A stretch of 13,491 nt of DNA from Deltaproteobacteria bacterium (lineage in GTDB: Bacteria; SAR324; JACQKK01), in contig JAOUPZ010000041.1 in the NCBI GenBank assembly GCA_029879595.1, positions 1-13,491 of the forward strand. The letters are read 5' to 3'. A program made the translations under genes and the position numbers. Positions 1 to 6,845 of this stretch are shown here, in pieces (the first letter of the stretch is position 1; each line of letters starts with the position of its first letter). The notes beneath the pieces were generated by a model. That model searched no databases, had not been told where the DNA came from, and was given only the letters and a program-made list of their open reading frames with translations.

Positions 1-1
1 C

Positions 2-550
2 GCCCAGGAGACCATCGAGAAGTTTGAAGAGCACATGAAGAATGTGACCAACCAGAAGGAATACATCGCGGCCCGCAAGCAGGTGGATGAGGCCCGGCGG
101 TTGAACACCAGGCTGCAGGACGAAATTCTGGAACGCCGGGTGAGTCAGGAGGAACTGACCCCCAGCCTGGAGGAAAGAACACAGCGCCACAACAAGGTCA
201 GTGAAGGGTTCGAGGAGGAGCGCAAGGTCATAGACCAGGAAAGGAGTGAACTGGAAAAGGAGTTTGCCGGGCTGGAAAAAGAGATCGGGGAAATCCTTTC
301 CGACCTGGGCGGAGATTTCCTGGCGCGCTATCAGCGGCTCATCAAGGGCGGACGCGCTCCGGCGGTTGTTCCCGTGGTGAGTGGTTCCTGCAAGGGCTGC
401 CGGATGTCACTGCCGCCCCAGGCCTATAATCTCATGCTGGCCCGGGTGGACGATCTGCATACCTGTCCCACCTGTACCCGGTTCATCTACATAAAGCCCG
501 AGCAGGAGCAGGAAGGAGAGGAACAGGCATCCGGCGTCGCCGCTGGATGA
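2..550 (+). CDS. Coiled-coil / C4 zinc-ribbon protein (DUF164, zf-RING_7 type), 5'-truncated by window edge
   Basis: The frame is open back to base 2, and a Met codon at 35 lies inside an ongoing charged helix, so the true start is upstream; family members are usually about 240 residues and 182 are visible here. Counting from that Met, residues 1-90 are Glu/Lys/Arg-rich heptad-like coiled coil. A C4 zinc ribbon follows, with Cys119, Cys122 (CKGC) and Cys144, Cys147 (CPTC) in the typical setting GSCKGCRMSLPPQ...HTCPTC. The tail after the ribbon is acidic and low in complexity. Proteins of this family are thought to act as nucleic-acid or ribosome-associated adaptors; nothing here fixes a specific role. 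It converges with the acyl-CoA dehydrogenase gene across a 129-bp gap. Family assignment is firm, function is not. Confidence 0.85.
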   Translation, partial: AQETIEKFEEHMKNVTNQKEYIAARKQVDEARRLNTRLQDEILERRVSQEELTPSLEERTQRHNKVSEGFEEERKVIDQERSELEKEFAGLEKEIGEILSDLGGDFLARYQRLIKGGRAPAVVPVVSGSCKGCRMSLPPQAYNLMLARVDDLHTCPTCTRFIYIKPEQEQEGEEQASGVAAG

Positions 551-679
551 TCCGCCAGGCGCAACCGCCAAGTGGACCGCCGGGTATAACATGCTCAGGG
601 ACGAGGCCCCCCGGCTGAGCCGGAAAGCCCCCTGGGACTGCTGCGTCCTTCCACCCGCTCCGGATGGCCGGGGCTGCTG
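551..679. other. Convergent intergenic gap
   Basis: This is the 129-bp gap between two convergent genes. It is GC-rich and contains a short perfect hairpin, CCGGC-TGA-GCCGG, near 619-631. There is no T-tract after it on either strand, so it is not a clear intrinsic terminator. I looked for an RNase P RNA or other RNA gene and saw no supporting motif. Confidence 0.3.
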
Positions 680-2518
680 TTAAAACGCCAGCGAAAAGCC
701 CTTCTCGGATATTTCCAGGGCGGTCAGGTCATCGTTCATCATCACGTCCAGCGCGGTAATCCCATGGGGCAGGATGTTGCGCAGGTAATACCGGGCCGTA
801 GAGATTTTTCCCTTGTAAAACTCGGCATCCTGACTGTCCGCCGCCACGCCATCCAGGGCCTGCTGGGCCACGTTGGCCCCCTCGGCCAGCAGCCGGGAGA
901 TTATCAGAGTGGACAGGGCCTCCAGAAATGGTGTGGCGTGTATGGCCACTCCCTCAATGTCGCCGGACATGCCCTTCATGGTGAACTTGCCCACCACCGA
1001 GGACAGTGATTCCATGCCCCGTTTGAGGGTATCGCATTCCTCGCCCCAGTCTGACCAGGATTCCATCTGTTCCAGCAGGGCTCCCTGCTCCTCGATCAGG
1101 CGGTTCACCAGGGAACCGCCCCTGCTGGCCAGCTTGCGCCCGACCAGATCCAGGGCCTGGATGCCGTTGGTGCCTTCGTAGATGGGGAAGATCCGGCAGT
1201 CGCGGTAGTACTGTTCCGCCGGGTAGTCGCGGGTATAGCCCGCCCCGCCGAAGCACTGGATGGCGGTGGAGGTGACGTTCATGGCCGTATCGGAAAGATG
1301 GGCCTTCACCATGGGGATGAACAGCGAGGAGTAGCCCTCACCATCGTCCTCCCCGGCAATCTTCTCCTCGTCCACCAGGCGCATGGCGTGGAACAGCAGC
1401 GCCCGGCAGCCTTCCACACGGGCCTTCATGTCCAGCAGCATCCGCCTGACGTCCGGGTGCTTGATGATGGGCACGGCTCCTTCCGGCGGGCGGCCCTCGG
1501 AAAGGCTGGGGCCCTGGAGCCTGGTGCGGGTGTACTCAAGGGCGTTCAGATAGGCCGTGGAGGCCACAGCCAGCGCCTGTACGCCCACCCCGATCCGGGC
1601 GATGTTCATCATGAGGAACATTTTGCGGATGCCGTCTCCGGGCGGTGTTCCCGGCGCAGGTTCGCCCCCCACCAGAAAGCCCTGGCAGCCTCCGTTCTCG
1701 CCAAAGGCCAGCGCCGCCGTGGCTGAGGCGTTGATCCCCAGCTTGTGTTCGATGCCCGTGCAGGTGACGTCATTGGGCTCACCCAGCGACCCGTCCGGGT
1801 TCACGCGAACCTTGGGGATGATGAACAGCGACAGGCCGCGGGTTCCCTTGGGAGCGCCCTCGATGCGGGCCAGCACCAGATGAATGATGTTCTCGGTGAT
1901 ATCCTGGTCTCCCCCGGATATGAAGATCTTGTTGCCCGTCACCGAGTAACTGCCGTCATCGTTGGGCACGGCCTTGGTGGTGAGTACGCCCAGGTCCGAT
2001 CCCGCGTTGGCCTCGGTGAGCACCATGGTGCCGGCCCAGGTTCCGTTTTCAATCCTGGTGGCGAAGAGTTCCTGCTGCTCCGGGGTGCCGAAGGATCGGA
2101 TGACCTCCGCGGCTCCCATGGAGAGTCCGGGATACATGGCAAAGGCCGTATTGGCGCCACTCATCATTTCCGTGACCACTCCCGCCAGAAGATGCGGCGC
2201 GCCCTGACCATCGTGCTCGGTGGAGGTGTCCAGCATGTTCCAGCCATTCTCGTAGTACTTCTTCCAGATGTCCTGGAACGCCGCCGGCACCTTCACTTTT
2301 CCGTTGGCCAGGCTGCAGCCTTCACGGTCAGAGTCGGAATAGCTGGGGGCCATCACCTCGGTGGCGAAGGTATGGGCTTCCTTTATGATCATCCGAGCGT
2401 CTTCCTCGGAAAAATGGCTGTAAGGCTCCGATTCAAACAGCTGGGCAAGCTTGAAATGCTCGAACAGTTCAAACTCAATATCCCTGAGATCTATTTTGTA
2501 GTGAGAGTTTTCAGACAT
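680..2518 (-). CDS. Acyl-CoA dehydrogenase, long (about 600 aa) DmdC/FadE5-like type
   Basis: This FAD enzyme introduces a trans-2 double bond into an acyl-CoA and passes electrons to ETF; it acts in the cytoplasm. The 612-residue length, with an N-terminal extension before the usual fold and a C-terminal extra domain after residue about 470, matches the large subfamily that includes 3-methylmercaptopropionyl-CoA dehydrogenase (DmdC) and mycobacterial FadE5, not the 380-residue type. Visible hallmarks are the FAD/substrate segment TMVLTEANAGSDLG (near 165-178), KIFISGG (near 200), the helix CFGGAGYTRDYPAEQYYRD, and IYEGTNGIQALDL, where Glu448 sits at the position of the catalytic base of medium-chain enzymes. 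The ATG is preceded by an AGGGAG Shine-Dalgarno. It lies 104 bp downstream of the cytochrome b gene on the same strand, so read-through is possible, but the periplasmic redox operon and this cytoplasmic enzyme need not be linked. The substrate cannot be told from the sequence. Confidence 0.93.
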   Translation of the reverse strand: MSENSHYKIDLRDIEFELFEHFKLAQLFESEPYSHFSEEDARMIIKEAHTFATEVMAPSYSDSDREGCSLANGKVKVPAAFQDIWKKYYENGWNMLDTSTEHDGQGAPHLLAGVVTEMMSGANTAFAMYPGLSMGAAEVIRSFGTPEQQELFATRIENGTWAGTMVLTEANAGSDLGVLTTKAVPNDDGSYSVTGNKIFISGGDQDITENIIHLVLARIEGAPKGTRGLSLFIIPKVRVNPDGSLGEPNDVTCTGIEHKLGINASATAALAFGENGGCQGFLVGGEPAPGTPPGDGIRKMFLMMNIARIGVGVQALAVASTAYLNALEYTRTRLQGPSLSEGRPPEGAVPIIKHPDVRRMLLDMKARVEGCRALLFHAMRLVDEEKIAGEDDGEGYSSLFIPMVKAHLSDTAMNVTSTAIQCFGGAGYTRDYPAEQYYRDCRIFPIYEGTNGIQALDLVGRKLASRGGSLVNRLIEEQGALLEQMESWSDWGEECDTLKRGMESLSSVVGKFTMKGMSGDIEGVAIHATPFLEALSTLIISRLLAEGANVAQQALDGVAADSQDAEFYKGKISTARYYLRNILPHGITALDVMMNDDLTALEISEKGFSLAF

Positions 2519-2540
2519 GGCCTTCTCCCTTGTGGCAGTG

Positions 2541-2560
2541 AGCTTTTGTGTTTAAAAGCT
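2541..2560. promoter_or_regulatory. AT-rich inverted repeat upstream of the acyl-CoA dehydrogenase
   Basis: AGCTTTT, a 6-nt loop and AAAAGCT form a perfect 7-bp inverted repeat 22 bp upstream of the dehydrogenase start codon. It sits in the 104-bp gap after the cytochrome gene. It is not followed by a T-run, so an operator or a leader hairpin is more likely than a terminator. Function is inferred from position only. Confidence 0.3.
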
Positions 2561-2622
2561 GCTGTCCTTTCAGTTTCCCCGTGTCTTTCCGCAGAGCGCC
2601 CATCGCTCCGGAAATAATGACT

Positions 2623-3198
2623 TCAGGGTGAAAAAAAATAACCGTGGATATCTCTTAATTTAATTCTACTCCAATTTAACGCCAGGAAAATAAAAAGGGC
2701 ATACAGGTAGAAGGACGCGTGGCGGTGCAGGGCCGCCCAGGCCAGCGGAGAGGCCCAGGGGAGGTATCCTCCTCCGTAGCGGAACTGCCAGAACCGCTCG
2801 AGCCCTGAAAAAACCATCGTCAGGATCAGGCTCCACACCAGAGTCGAAGCGGGGGACAGATTGCCCAGCAGGGTCTTTATCTGGCCGGGAATGTTTTTCC
2901 ATCCCTGGGCCTTGGCCCGGCGCAGAAACCTTGGCAACCCTGCCGCTGCTATGAACAGACGCCAGCAGATCACCATCAGCAGCAGCCCTCCGAAGAACAG
3001 GTGGAGGTCTCTCAGGGCGGGCAGGGAAACCAGGTCCGGCAGGGTTCCGGCCCGGGCGATAAGCTCGCCTGTCAGCACCAGCAGCGCCAGGGACAGCAAA
3101 AGCGTCAGGCGCATTATGATGCTGAAAACATGCTCCATCGACGAGAGGGGCAGCGCGGAGCGGTCCAGGTAGTATATGAGTCGGTTAGTGGATCGCAT
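2623..3198 (-). CDS. HyaC/HupC-like b-type cytochrome membrane subunit of the hydrogenase-like complex
   Basis: This 191-residue protein has four hydrophobic segments (about 22-47, 64-86, 117-133, 154-176), the size and layout of the cytochrome b subunit that links periplasmic group 1 hydrogenases to the quinone pool. Candidate haem-ligand histidines are His23 (start of TM1), His66 (start of TM2, in LRDLHLFFGG) and His158/His160 (start of TM4). A second TM4 histidine about 14 residues on, expected in di-haem members such as FdnI, is not evident: the segment reads ALNWSRI, with Asn175 near that place. One of two haems may therefore be missing or differently ligated. Its ATG overlaps the last codons of the large-subunit gene by 14 nt, which indicates translational coupling. 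Together with gene order (small, large, cytochrome) this makes it the third subunit of that complex. The assignment leans on context because the sequence is divergent. Confidence 0.75.
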   Translation of the reverse strand: MRSTNRLIYYLDRSALPLSSMEHVFSIIMRLTLLLSLALLVLTGELIARAGTLPDLVSLPALRDLHLFFGGLLLMVICWRLFIAAAGLPRFLRRAKAQGWKNIPGQIKTLLGNLSPASTLVWSLILTMVFSGLERFWQFRYGGGYLPWASPLAWAALHRHASFYLYALFIFLALNWSRIKLRDIHGYFFSP

Positions 3199-4663
3199 CG
3201 CTCATGCTGAAGAAGAAAGAGTGAATGATCCGGCTGATGTCCAGCCTGTCCTCCGCGTTCTCCGGGTCCAGATCGGTATGGTTGAGCGCTGTTTCAAGCC
3301 CCCCTGTTTTTCCGTTGGGTGTGCGCGGTGAGCCGTTCCATGTGCTGGGCCCGATGATATCGTAATTGACGATCCTGCCCCCATCCAGCGTCACCACATG
3401 CCGGATGGTTCCCGCAGGGCCTTCCGCATGCCCTATTCCCTCGCCGGAGGAGGCCAGGGGATCGGATTCGTTGAGAATGGCGGGCTGGGCCGGGTCAAGC
3501 TGATCCAGCAGTATCTCACAATGATCCAGCAATCCCACCACCTCCCCTATTGCCGCCAGGAGTCTCCCCCCCACGGTGTTGGCCTCGTTGAGGGCCTGGG
3601 CTGTTTTCTGCTGGATGGATTCCACCAGGGTGGGATCACTGATCTGGGAACCCGACAGGTAGGCAATGAGAAGGCGCGAAAAAGGCCCTGATTCCATGGC
3701 ATGACCGGCGTGACGCGGGGCCTTTATCCAACTGTAGGCGTTCTCCTTGCCCGGCGCCGCCTGCAGACCCCGTCTGCCATGGCCCGGACTCTGGGCAAGC
3801 TGGTAAAATGAATGCTCAATGGACTCGGTGGCCGCGGAGGTGAAGCGCTCCAGCTTGCCCTCAAGGTAAAACCCTGACGGAAACAGCGATGATTCCAGGG
3901 CCGCGTCCGATTCGCCCTCGCCCACGCACATGAAGTTTGTCAGCCCCTTGCCCATCTTGCCCAGGTGGGGATATCCCTTCAAGACGATGTTCACATCCTC
4001 AATCAGCTCACGGGATATGAAGCGCCGGAGCTCGTTTTGTCCATCGCGGAGCCTTAACAGAAGCGCCTCGGAGAGCCTTACGCTCACTCCGCCGGGGACG
4101 ATTGACATGATCTGGGGGAACTTTCCGCCCAGGGCGGCCATCATTCTTTGCAGCACCACCAGGGCGCCCTCTATTCTGTATGACTGCTCCCAGAGATGGT
4201 TTACCTCGGCCTCGGTAAAGGGGTGGGTAAAGTTGAACCTTGTCCAATGCGTGGTGGACTTGCGGGAGATTTCCTGGCTGATACGCCGCAGGTCAGGATG
4301 GAAGCCGGAGTACTCCTTCAGTGTTCCCGGGGGCAGGTAGTCCGGCAGCGCCTGATAGTAATACTGGCGAAGATGGGCGTGTATTATGGAGAGGGCGTGC
4401 AGGAGTTCCCGCAGCACCCTGCCGTTTTCCGCCACACTCAGCCCGCCTGCGTCCTCCCATGCTTTTACGGCGGCCAGGGCATGGGCGACTCCCCCATCGG
4501 CCGTAATCTGCTGGGTAAGGTAAATCGCCTCCAACTGGGGCCGGCCGGCAAGGCTGTGTTCGATGAACCGCGAGGGCCCGCTTTCCAGGTATAGCCCATC
4601 GGGTCCGCTGGCCAGGCTGGCTCCCCCCTCCACCCTGTACAGGCGCCATTTTTCATTGCTCAT
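3185..4663 (-). CDS. Group 1 [NiFe]-hydrogenase large-subunit homologue lacking all Ni-ligand cysteines
   Basis: Homology to HyaB/HupL is clear along the whole 492 residues: RVEGG (10-14, normally RIEGH), HALAAVKAWEDA (61-72, normally HALASVRAVEDA), H95-x-H97 followed by QYYYQALPDYLP, GGKFPQ and PGGVS (179-194), YSWIKAPR...MESGPFSR, and NYDIIGPSTWNGSPR (433-447). The catalytic positions are gone. The L2 motif RICGVCTGV reads QITADGGVA, with Thr54 and Gly57 in place of the cysteines. The C-terminal SFDPCxxC reads SFFFSMSD, with Ser486 and Asp489 in place of the cysteines. The canopy arginine of APRG is Ala417. RGLE reads RFIE (32-35). Only two cysteines occur in the whole protein, neither in these motifs. 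The protein stops at His492, the equivalent of the mature C-terminus, so there is no maturation peptide. It cannot bind a normal NiFe(CN)2CO centre. An AGGGAG site precedes the ATG; the small-subunit gene ends 46 nt upstream. Intact frame and conserved scaffold argue against a pseudogene. The present function is unknown. Confidence 0.9.
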   Translation of the reverse strand: MSNEKWRLYRVEGGASLASGPDGLYLESGPSRFIEHSLAGRPQLEAIYLTQQITADGGVAHALAAVKAWEDAGGLSVAENGRVLRELLHALSIIHAHLRQYYYQALPDYLPPGTLKEYSGFHPDLRRISQEISRKSTTHWTRFNFTHPFTEAEVNHLWEQSYRIEGALVVLQRMMAALGGKFPQIMSIVPGGVSVRLSEALLLRLRDGQNELRRFISRELIEDVNIVLKGYPHLGKMGKGLTNFMCVGEGESDAALESSLFPSGFYLEGKLERFTSAATESIEHSFYQLAQSPGHGRRGLQAAPGKENAYSWIKAPRHAGHAMESGPFSRLLIAYLSGSQISDPTLVESIQQKTAQALNEANTVGGRLLAAIGEVVGLLDHCEILLDQLDPAQPAILNESDPLASSGEGIGHAEGPAGTIRHVVTLDGGRIVNYDIIGPSTWNGSPRTPNGKTGGLETALNHTDLDPENAEDRLDISRIIHSFFFSMSDAIH

Positions 4664-4709
4664 GGTTGTGTCTCCCTGCGGTTAAGCAGTGCCGGCTGCC
4701 GGGCATGGC

Positions 4710-5822
4710 TCATGAGTCCTCCAACTCTTCGGAATCGGGCGCAAAGGCCTTGCGCAACAGATGCAGAACGGTCCCCGCAACGGAGATTCCCAGCAGGCCC
4801 AGCCCGATGCCTTCCACGTTCTGCCAGATCTTTCCGCGGACACCGGATACGCCCGGTGACTGGCGACCATAAAGGCCCAGCCCGCCATGAGCCGGATACC
4901 AGGGCTCGGAACATCCCACACAGGGGCCTCCGGCTCCCACGCACCAGCTGTTTCCGCCGTTCCAGCCTGTGGTTGAGCAGCTGTTATAGGTTGTCTGGCC
5001 CTTGCAGCCCAGTTCCAGCAGGCAGCCCTCATCCCCGAAATCCCTGGCGAACATTCCCGCCTCCAGGGAGCGCCTGTGCTCACAGGCTTCGCAGATGGTC
5101 TGGGAGTAATACAGCAGGGGGCGCAGGTGGGCATCCAGCCGGGGGAACCCCAGGTATTCCAGATGAGCCAGCACCCCCACCAGGTGGTGCGGGGGAACAG
5201 GTACCCCCGGCAGTTTCAAAAGAGGGGTGCGCAGTCGTTTGGCCATTTCCTTCAGCCAGCCGATTCTCTTGGCCGGAATGCTGATTCCACCATAGCAGGC
5301 CTCCGTGCCCACCAGGATCAACGTCTTGCCCATGGAGACCAGCTTTTCAAAGGCCTCCCTTTCACCAGGTGTGATCGCCGCCGGATCGGGTATGGTCTCC
5401 AGCACCAGGATGATCGGGCTTTGAAACGTATATCGCTCCGGCCTGAAGCCGGTGGGAAAGATTCCCCGATGGGCGACCATCTCCCACCGGTTTGTCACCA
5501 GGTCGGCATATCCCGGCATGGAATGCCCCTGCAGGGCCAGGAGGGTGTGATCGGTGCCCGAGTCGTTGAACCAGTGCAGGTGGGGCCGGGAAGGGGAAGA
5601 ACTCACGGCCTTCGCCAGTTGGACGGTCGTCAGATGCAGGGCCGCACCGGCGGCGCTGGCGCTCAGCAGCCGCAAAACCTCGCGCCGGGTTATCCCGGCC
5701 GGGGTGCTCTGATGGTTGGGGTGTTCCTCGCTCATTGCTCCTGTTTTTTCTTCCGGATTCCCTTCCGGAGGCTTCGGTGCGTGCCGGGACGCTTTTACAA
5801 AAACTGAATCCAGCCGGTTCAT
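4710..5822 (-). CDS. [NiFe]-hydrogenase small-subunit homologue: Tat-exported, no proximal cluster, two all-Cys FeS sites
   Basis: A twin-arginine signal (TRREVLRLL, Arg46-Arg47, then an Ala-rich core) exports it folded, and a C-terminal helix (about 336-356) anchors it in the membrane. The hallmark FeS region is present: FGDEGCLLELGCKG, TYNSC, WNGGNSW and PCVGCSEP. Distal-cluster ligands are Cys244 (a histidine in standard enzymes), Cys247, Cys267 and Cys273. Medial-cluster ligands are Cys282, Cys294 (a proline in 3Fe-4S enzymes), Cys301 and Cys304, so both sites could hold [4Fe-4S] with four cysteines. Proximal ligands are missing: the CTGC segment reads near T90-D-H-T93, GTCA reads GTEA (Glu174, with Cys176 two residues on), and PGCP reads PGVP (Val207). 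Start choice is uncertain: Met1 has no clear Shine-Dalgarno, and Met30 (5735) has an AGGAG only 2 nt away; either leaves the Tat motif intact. It is the first gene of the small-large-cytochrome operon. Confidence 0.9.
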   Translation of the reverse strand: MNRLDSVFVKASRHAPKPPEGNPEEKTGAMSEEHPNHQSTPAGITRREVLRLLSASAAGAALHLTTVQLAKAVSSSPSRPHLHWFNDSGTDHTLLALQGHSMPGYADLVTNRWEMVAHRGIFPTGFRPERYTFQSPIILVLETIPDPAAITPGEREAFEKLVSMGKTLILVGTEACYGGISIPAKRIGWLKEMAKRLRTPLLKLPGVPVPPHHLVGVLAHLEYLGFPRLDAHLRPLLYYSQTICEACEHRRSLEAGMFARDFGDEGCLLELGCKGQTTYNSCSTTGWNGGNSWCVGAGGPCVGCSEPWYPAHGGLGLYGRQSPGVSGVRGKIWQNVEGIGLGLLGISVAGTVLHLLRKAFAPDSEELEDS

Positions 5823-5903
5823 TATGGCCGGTATGAAACCATTTTATCAACTCAATCAACAAGTCATTTTGTACAAGCGTCTTTTCCTCTCTTCCGGACA
5901 AAG

Positions 5904-5932
5904 GAAATATTTTTGCAATGACCGCTTGCCAA
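5904..5932 (-). promoter_or_regulatory. Possible promoter for the hydrogenase-like operon
   Basis: On the minus strand TTGGCA (5932-5927) is followed after 17 nt by TATTTC (5909-5904), upstream of the small-subunit gene. The -35 is good and the -10 is weak. It shares its -35 bases with the plus-strand promoter of the repressor gene, so the two would compete or be co-regulated. A short palindrome, TTGTACAA, lies at 5869-5876 between this site and the operon start. Confidence 0.25.
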
Positions 5933-5955
5933 CATAATTTATTTTGTGTTAGGAT
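5926..5955 (+). promoter_or_regulatory. Sigma-70-type promoter for the LexA-like repressor gene
   Basis: TTGCCA (5926-5931, 5 of 6 to consensus), an 18-nt AT-rich spacer and TAGGAT (5950-5955, 4 of 6). It lies about 110 bp upstream of the repressor ATG in the AT-rich part of the divergent region. The transcript would carry a leader of about 100 nt containing the GGA heptad repeat. Confidence 0.45.
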
Positions 5956-5986
5956 CATCCCGAAAGCAGACCCTTCTTTGCAGAGA

Positions 5987-6036
5987 TGGAAATGGGGAAC
6001 AGGGAACAGGGAATGCGGAATCTGGAAACCGGAGTC
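5987..6036 (+). repeat. Degenerate heptanucleotide repeat (xGGAAxx) in the repressor leader
   Basis: From 5995 the sequence runs in 7-nt steps: GGGAACA, GGGAACA, GGGAATG, CGGAATC, TGGAAAC, CGGAGTC. One more TGGAAAT lies just before it (5987) with a one-base shift. GGA therefore recurs every 7 nt six times, then fades out before the AGGAGG ribosome site at 6056. The first two units are identical. The array lies in the untranslated leader of the repressor gene. Confidence 0.6.
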
Positions 6037-6065
6037 TTGGAAAAAACGGCAAGGCAGGAGGCGCC

Positions 6066-6722
6066 ATGAGAACGCTGGCCACAATACTGAAAAAAAGGAT
6101 TGCGGAACTGGGGTACCAGGATATCAAGGATTGCGCCCGCGACCTGGACATCCCCTATGAACTGCTGCGCAAGGTTATCTCCAGCAACCATGTTCCCAAG
6201 GACAAGACCCTGCTGGCCTATGCCGAAAAACTGGGGCTCGAGGCCACCGAACTGCTTTCACAGGCCTACCGTGAGAAGGCCCCGGAAGACATGCAGCATA
6301 TGATTGCTCCCAGCGGGGGATTTCCCAAGCCCGGGGGCGAGGGGGTTCGGCTGGCTCCGGTGCTGGGGCGCGCGGCCTGTGGGCCCTGGCTGGAGTCGTT
6401 CGCATCTGAGCCTGATCATTTTGAGCCGGTTGAACCCGGCGACAAGGACGCTTTTTTTGTGGTGGCAGAAGGGGACAGTATGATTGGCGGGAATATCCCC
6501 TCGGGGGCCTATCTGCTGGTTTCCCCCAAGGCGGGGGTCAGCAACGGGCAGATAGTACTGGCCCGCCGGGGCGATGAGGAGTTCACCGTCAAGACCTATT
6601 ACCGTAAGGCGGACGGGACAACCATACTTCAGCCCCTGAATCCGGCGTTTGAGCCGATTATCCTGGAGGACCGCGAGCCGCACACCGTGATGAGGGTTAC
6701 CGAGGTGCGGATAAAACTCTAG
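6066..6722 (+). CDS. LexA/CI/UmuD-like transcriptional repressor: N-terminal HTH plus autocleaving S24 peptidase domain
   Basis: The chosen ATG at 6066 has an AGGAGG site 4 nt upstream and gives 218 residues. The frame stays open further 5' (to 5946), but that stretch is the repeat-containing leader. Residues 5-65 look like an XRE-type helix-turn-helix (KDCARDLDIPYELLRKVISSNHVPKDKTLLAYAEKLG). Residues about 95-218 are an S24 domain: the probable self-cleavage bond is Cys105-Gly106 (RAACGPW), Cys-Gly as in UmuD rather than Ala-Gly as in LexA. Catalytic Ser138 lies in EGDSM and catalytic Lys176 in FTVKTYY. Such proteins dimerise on operators and are inactivated when RecA filaments or another signal stimulates cleavage. 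It is divergent from the hydrogenase-like operon, making that operon and itself the likely targets. No phage genes are nearby. Confidence 0.9.
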   Translation: MRTLATILKKRIAELGYQDIKDCARDLDIPYELLRKVISSNHVPKDKTLLAYAEKLGLEATELLSQAYREKAPEDMQHMIAPSGGFPKPGGEGVRLAPVLGRAACGPWLESFASEPDHFEPVEPGDKDAFFVVAEGDSMIGGNIPSGAYLLVSPKAGVSNGQIVLARRGDEEFTVKTYYRKADGTTILQPLNPAFEPIILEDREPHTVMRVTEVRIKL

Positions 6723-6795
6723 CGGGCCGGTCGTTTTGCCATGTTTCTGCCGGGGTTTTCGGTGATATGGAGTTCATGGCTCTCCTGGGCTCATA

Positions 6796-6825
6796 TTGAC
6801 AAAAGTCGATAAATCTGCCTACAAT
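6796..6825 (+). promoter_or_regulatory. Near-consensus sigma-70 promoter
   Basis: Perfect TTGACA (6796-6801), 18-nt spacer, TACAAT (6820-6825, 5 of 6). It is the best promoter in the window. Transcription would begin near 6832, giving an untranslated leader of about 150 nt ahead of the TTG start at 6983. Confidence 0.75.
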
Positions 6826-6845
6826 ATCAAACATTACGCACGTCC

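Noticed and set aside
551..679. Possible RNase P RNA after the zinc-ribbon gene
   Set aside because: The gap is far too short and none of the conserved RNase P RNA core sequences are present.
1745..2617. 290-codon plus-strand open frame opposite the acyl-CoA dehydrogenase
   Set aside because: It is antisense to a strongly conserved gene; the product has no family features and the openness follows from high GC at codon positions.
2623..5822. Reading the hydrogenase-like operon as a pseudogene cluster
   Set aside because: All three frames are intact, translationally spaced, keep scaffold motifs, and show coordinated gain of cysteines in the outer FeS sites, which decay would not produce.
6066..6722. 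Prophage origin for the CI/LexA-like repressor
   Set aside because: No integrase, Cro, structural or attachment-site signals are visible on either side.
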